Source: Cyanobacteria bacterium NC_groundwater_1444_Ag_S-0.65um_54_12 | GTDB taxonomy: Bacteria > Cyanobacteriota > Sericytochromatia > S15B-MN24 > VGJW01 | Direction: 5' to 3' | NCBI GenBank assembly: GCA_016267585.1 | Contig: JACQUT010000290.1 | Coordinates: 1 to 7,183 of the forward strand | Length of the DNA stretch: 7,183 bases | In this document: in pieces, positions 7,016 through 7,183 of the stretch | How the letters are laid out: every line of letters begins with the position of its first letter | How positions within the stretch are numbered: position 1 is the first letter of the stretch | Position numbers and translations under genes: made by a program | The notes under the pieces: model-generated | Seen by the model: only the letters and a program-made list of their open reading frames with translations | What the model was told of the DNA's origin: nothing | Database searches by the model: none

Positions 7016-7183
7016 AAGGCTGGCTGGTACGGGGAACAATGCAGAGGCTATCAACCGAGTCTGGTAGTATGGGCCGAAACCAAGCTTGTGGTAGAGGATG
7101 AATTCCGAGATGGCAATGTCCCCGCCGGGATGGCGAACCTGCCATCCATCAAACGTGCATTCGCCAAGCTGCCAGATACCGTG
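7016..7183 (+). pseudogene. Fragment of a DDE transposase, IS1380-like (5' truncated, runs off the window)
   Basis: The frame beginning after TAA 7013-7015 is open to the window edge for 56 codons. It contains GYQPSLVVWAETKLVVEDEF, then RDGNVPAGMANL, and ends in RAFAKLPDTV. The pattern G-Y-x-P, V-V-W-A-E, E-F-R-D-G-N-V-P-A-G and a later A-x-x-x-L-P matches the interior of IS1380-family DDE transposases as I remember them; I place the family with moderate certainty. In full-length members this region lies well inside the protein, but here a stop codon and the G9 tract precede it, with no start codon or ribosome binding site, and I could not recognise transposase sequence upstream in any frame. 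I therefore read it as a decayed or truncated copy. Whether the 3' part is intact cannot be seen. No terminal inverted repeat was recognised between 6973 and 7015. Confidence 0.65.

Noticed and set aside
6939..7145. Minus-strand open frame of 68 codons upstream of tldD, a possible peptide precursor
   Set aside because: Most of it is antisense to the transposase-like frame, its composition is unlike a precursor with leader and core, and no ribosome binding site was seen. Its end lies inside the -10 box of the tldD promoter.

Overview
The window reads as bacterial chromosome of moderately high GC (mid-50s percent by eye). It is built around a compact four-gene operon on the minus strand, with a small plus-strand module at the left edge and a transposase remnant at the right edge. 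The octamer GCGATCGC occurs six times, whereas about 0.2 copies would be expected from base composition. This octamer is the cyanobacterial HIP1 palindrome, so a cyanobacterium is the first guess. The ABC pair (YheI/YheH-like layout) and the strong Shine-Dalgarno site of tldE would also fit a Firmicute, so the host is left open.

Left edge (1-425, plus strand): the last codons of a gene whose end resembles MNT-type nucleotidyltransferases overlap a complete HEPN-domain gene. This looks like a HEPN/MNT toxin-antitoxin-type pair. It converges on the big operon across about 90 bases (426-515), which hold only a weak hairpin.

Operon (6908 down to 516, minus strand): transcription probably starts at a perfect TATAAT box at 6938-6943. 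The order is tldD (zinc metalloprotease, HEXXXH intact), then tldE/pmbA (its partner, with the zinc motif lost), then two half-size ABC exporters. The genes are joined by a 4-base ATGA overlap and by gaps of 9 and 10 bases, so they are almost certainly co-transcribed. The exporters carry complementary defects: the first has Asp in place of the catalytic Glu after Walker B, and the second has a degenerate LSTGE signature. This is the mark of a heterodimeric exporter with one active and one degenerate ATP site.

TldD/TldE is known in E. coli for proteolysis of microcin B17 precursor and CcdA. Its linkage to a dedicated heterodimeric exporter suggests peptide trimming coupled to export, or a shared stress/detoxification function. 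No precursor peptide gene is visible in the window.

Right edge (7016-7183, plus strand): a reading frame resembling the interior of an IS1380-like DDE transposase runs off the window. It lacks its 5' part and begins just after a run of nine G residues, so an insertion sequence remnant lies next to the operon promoter.
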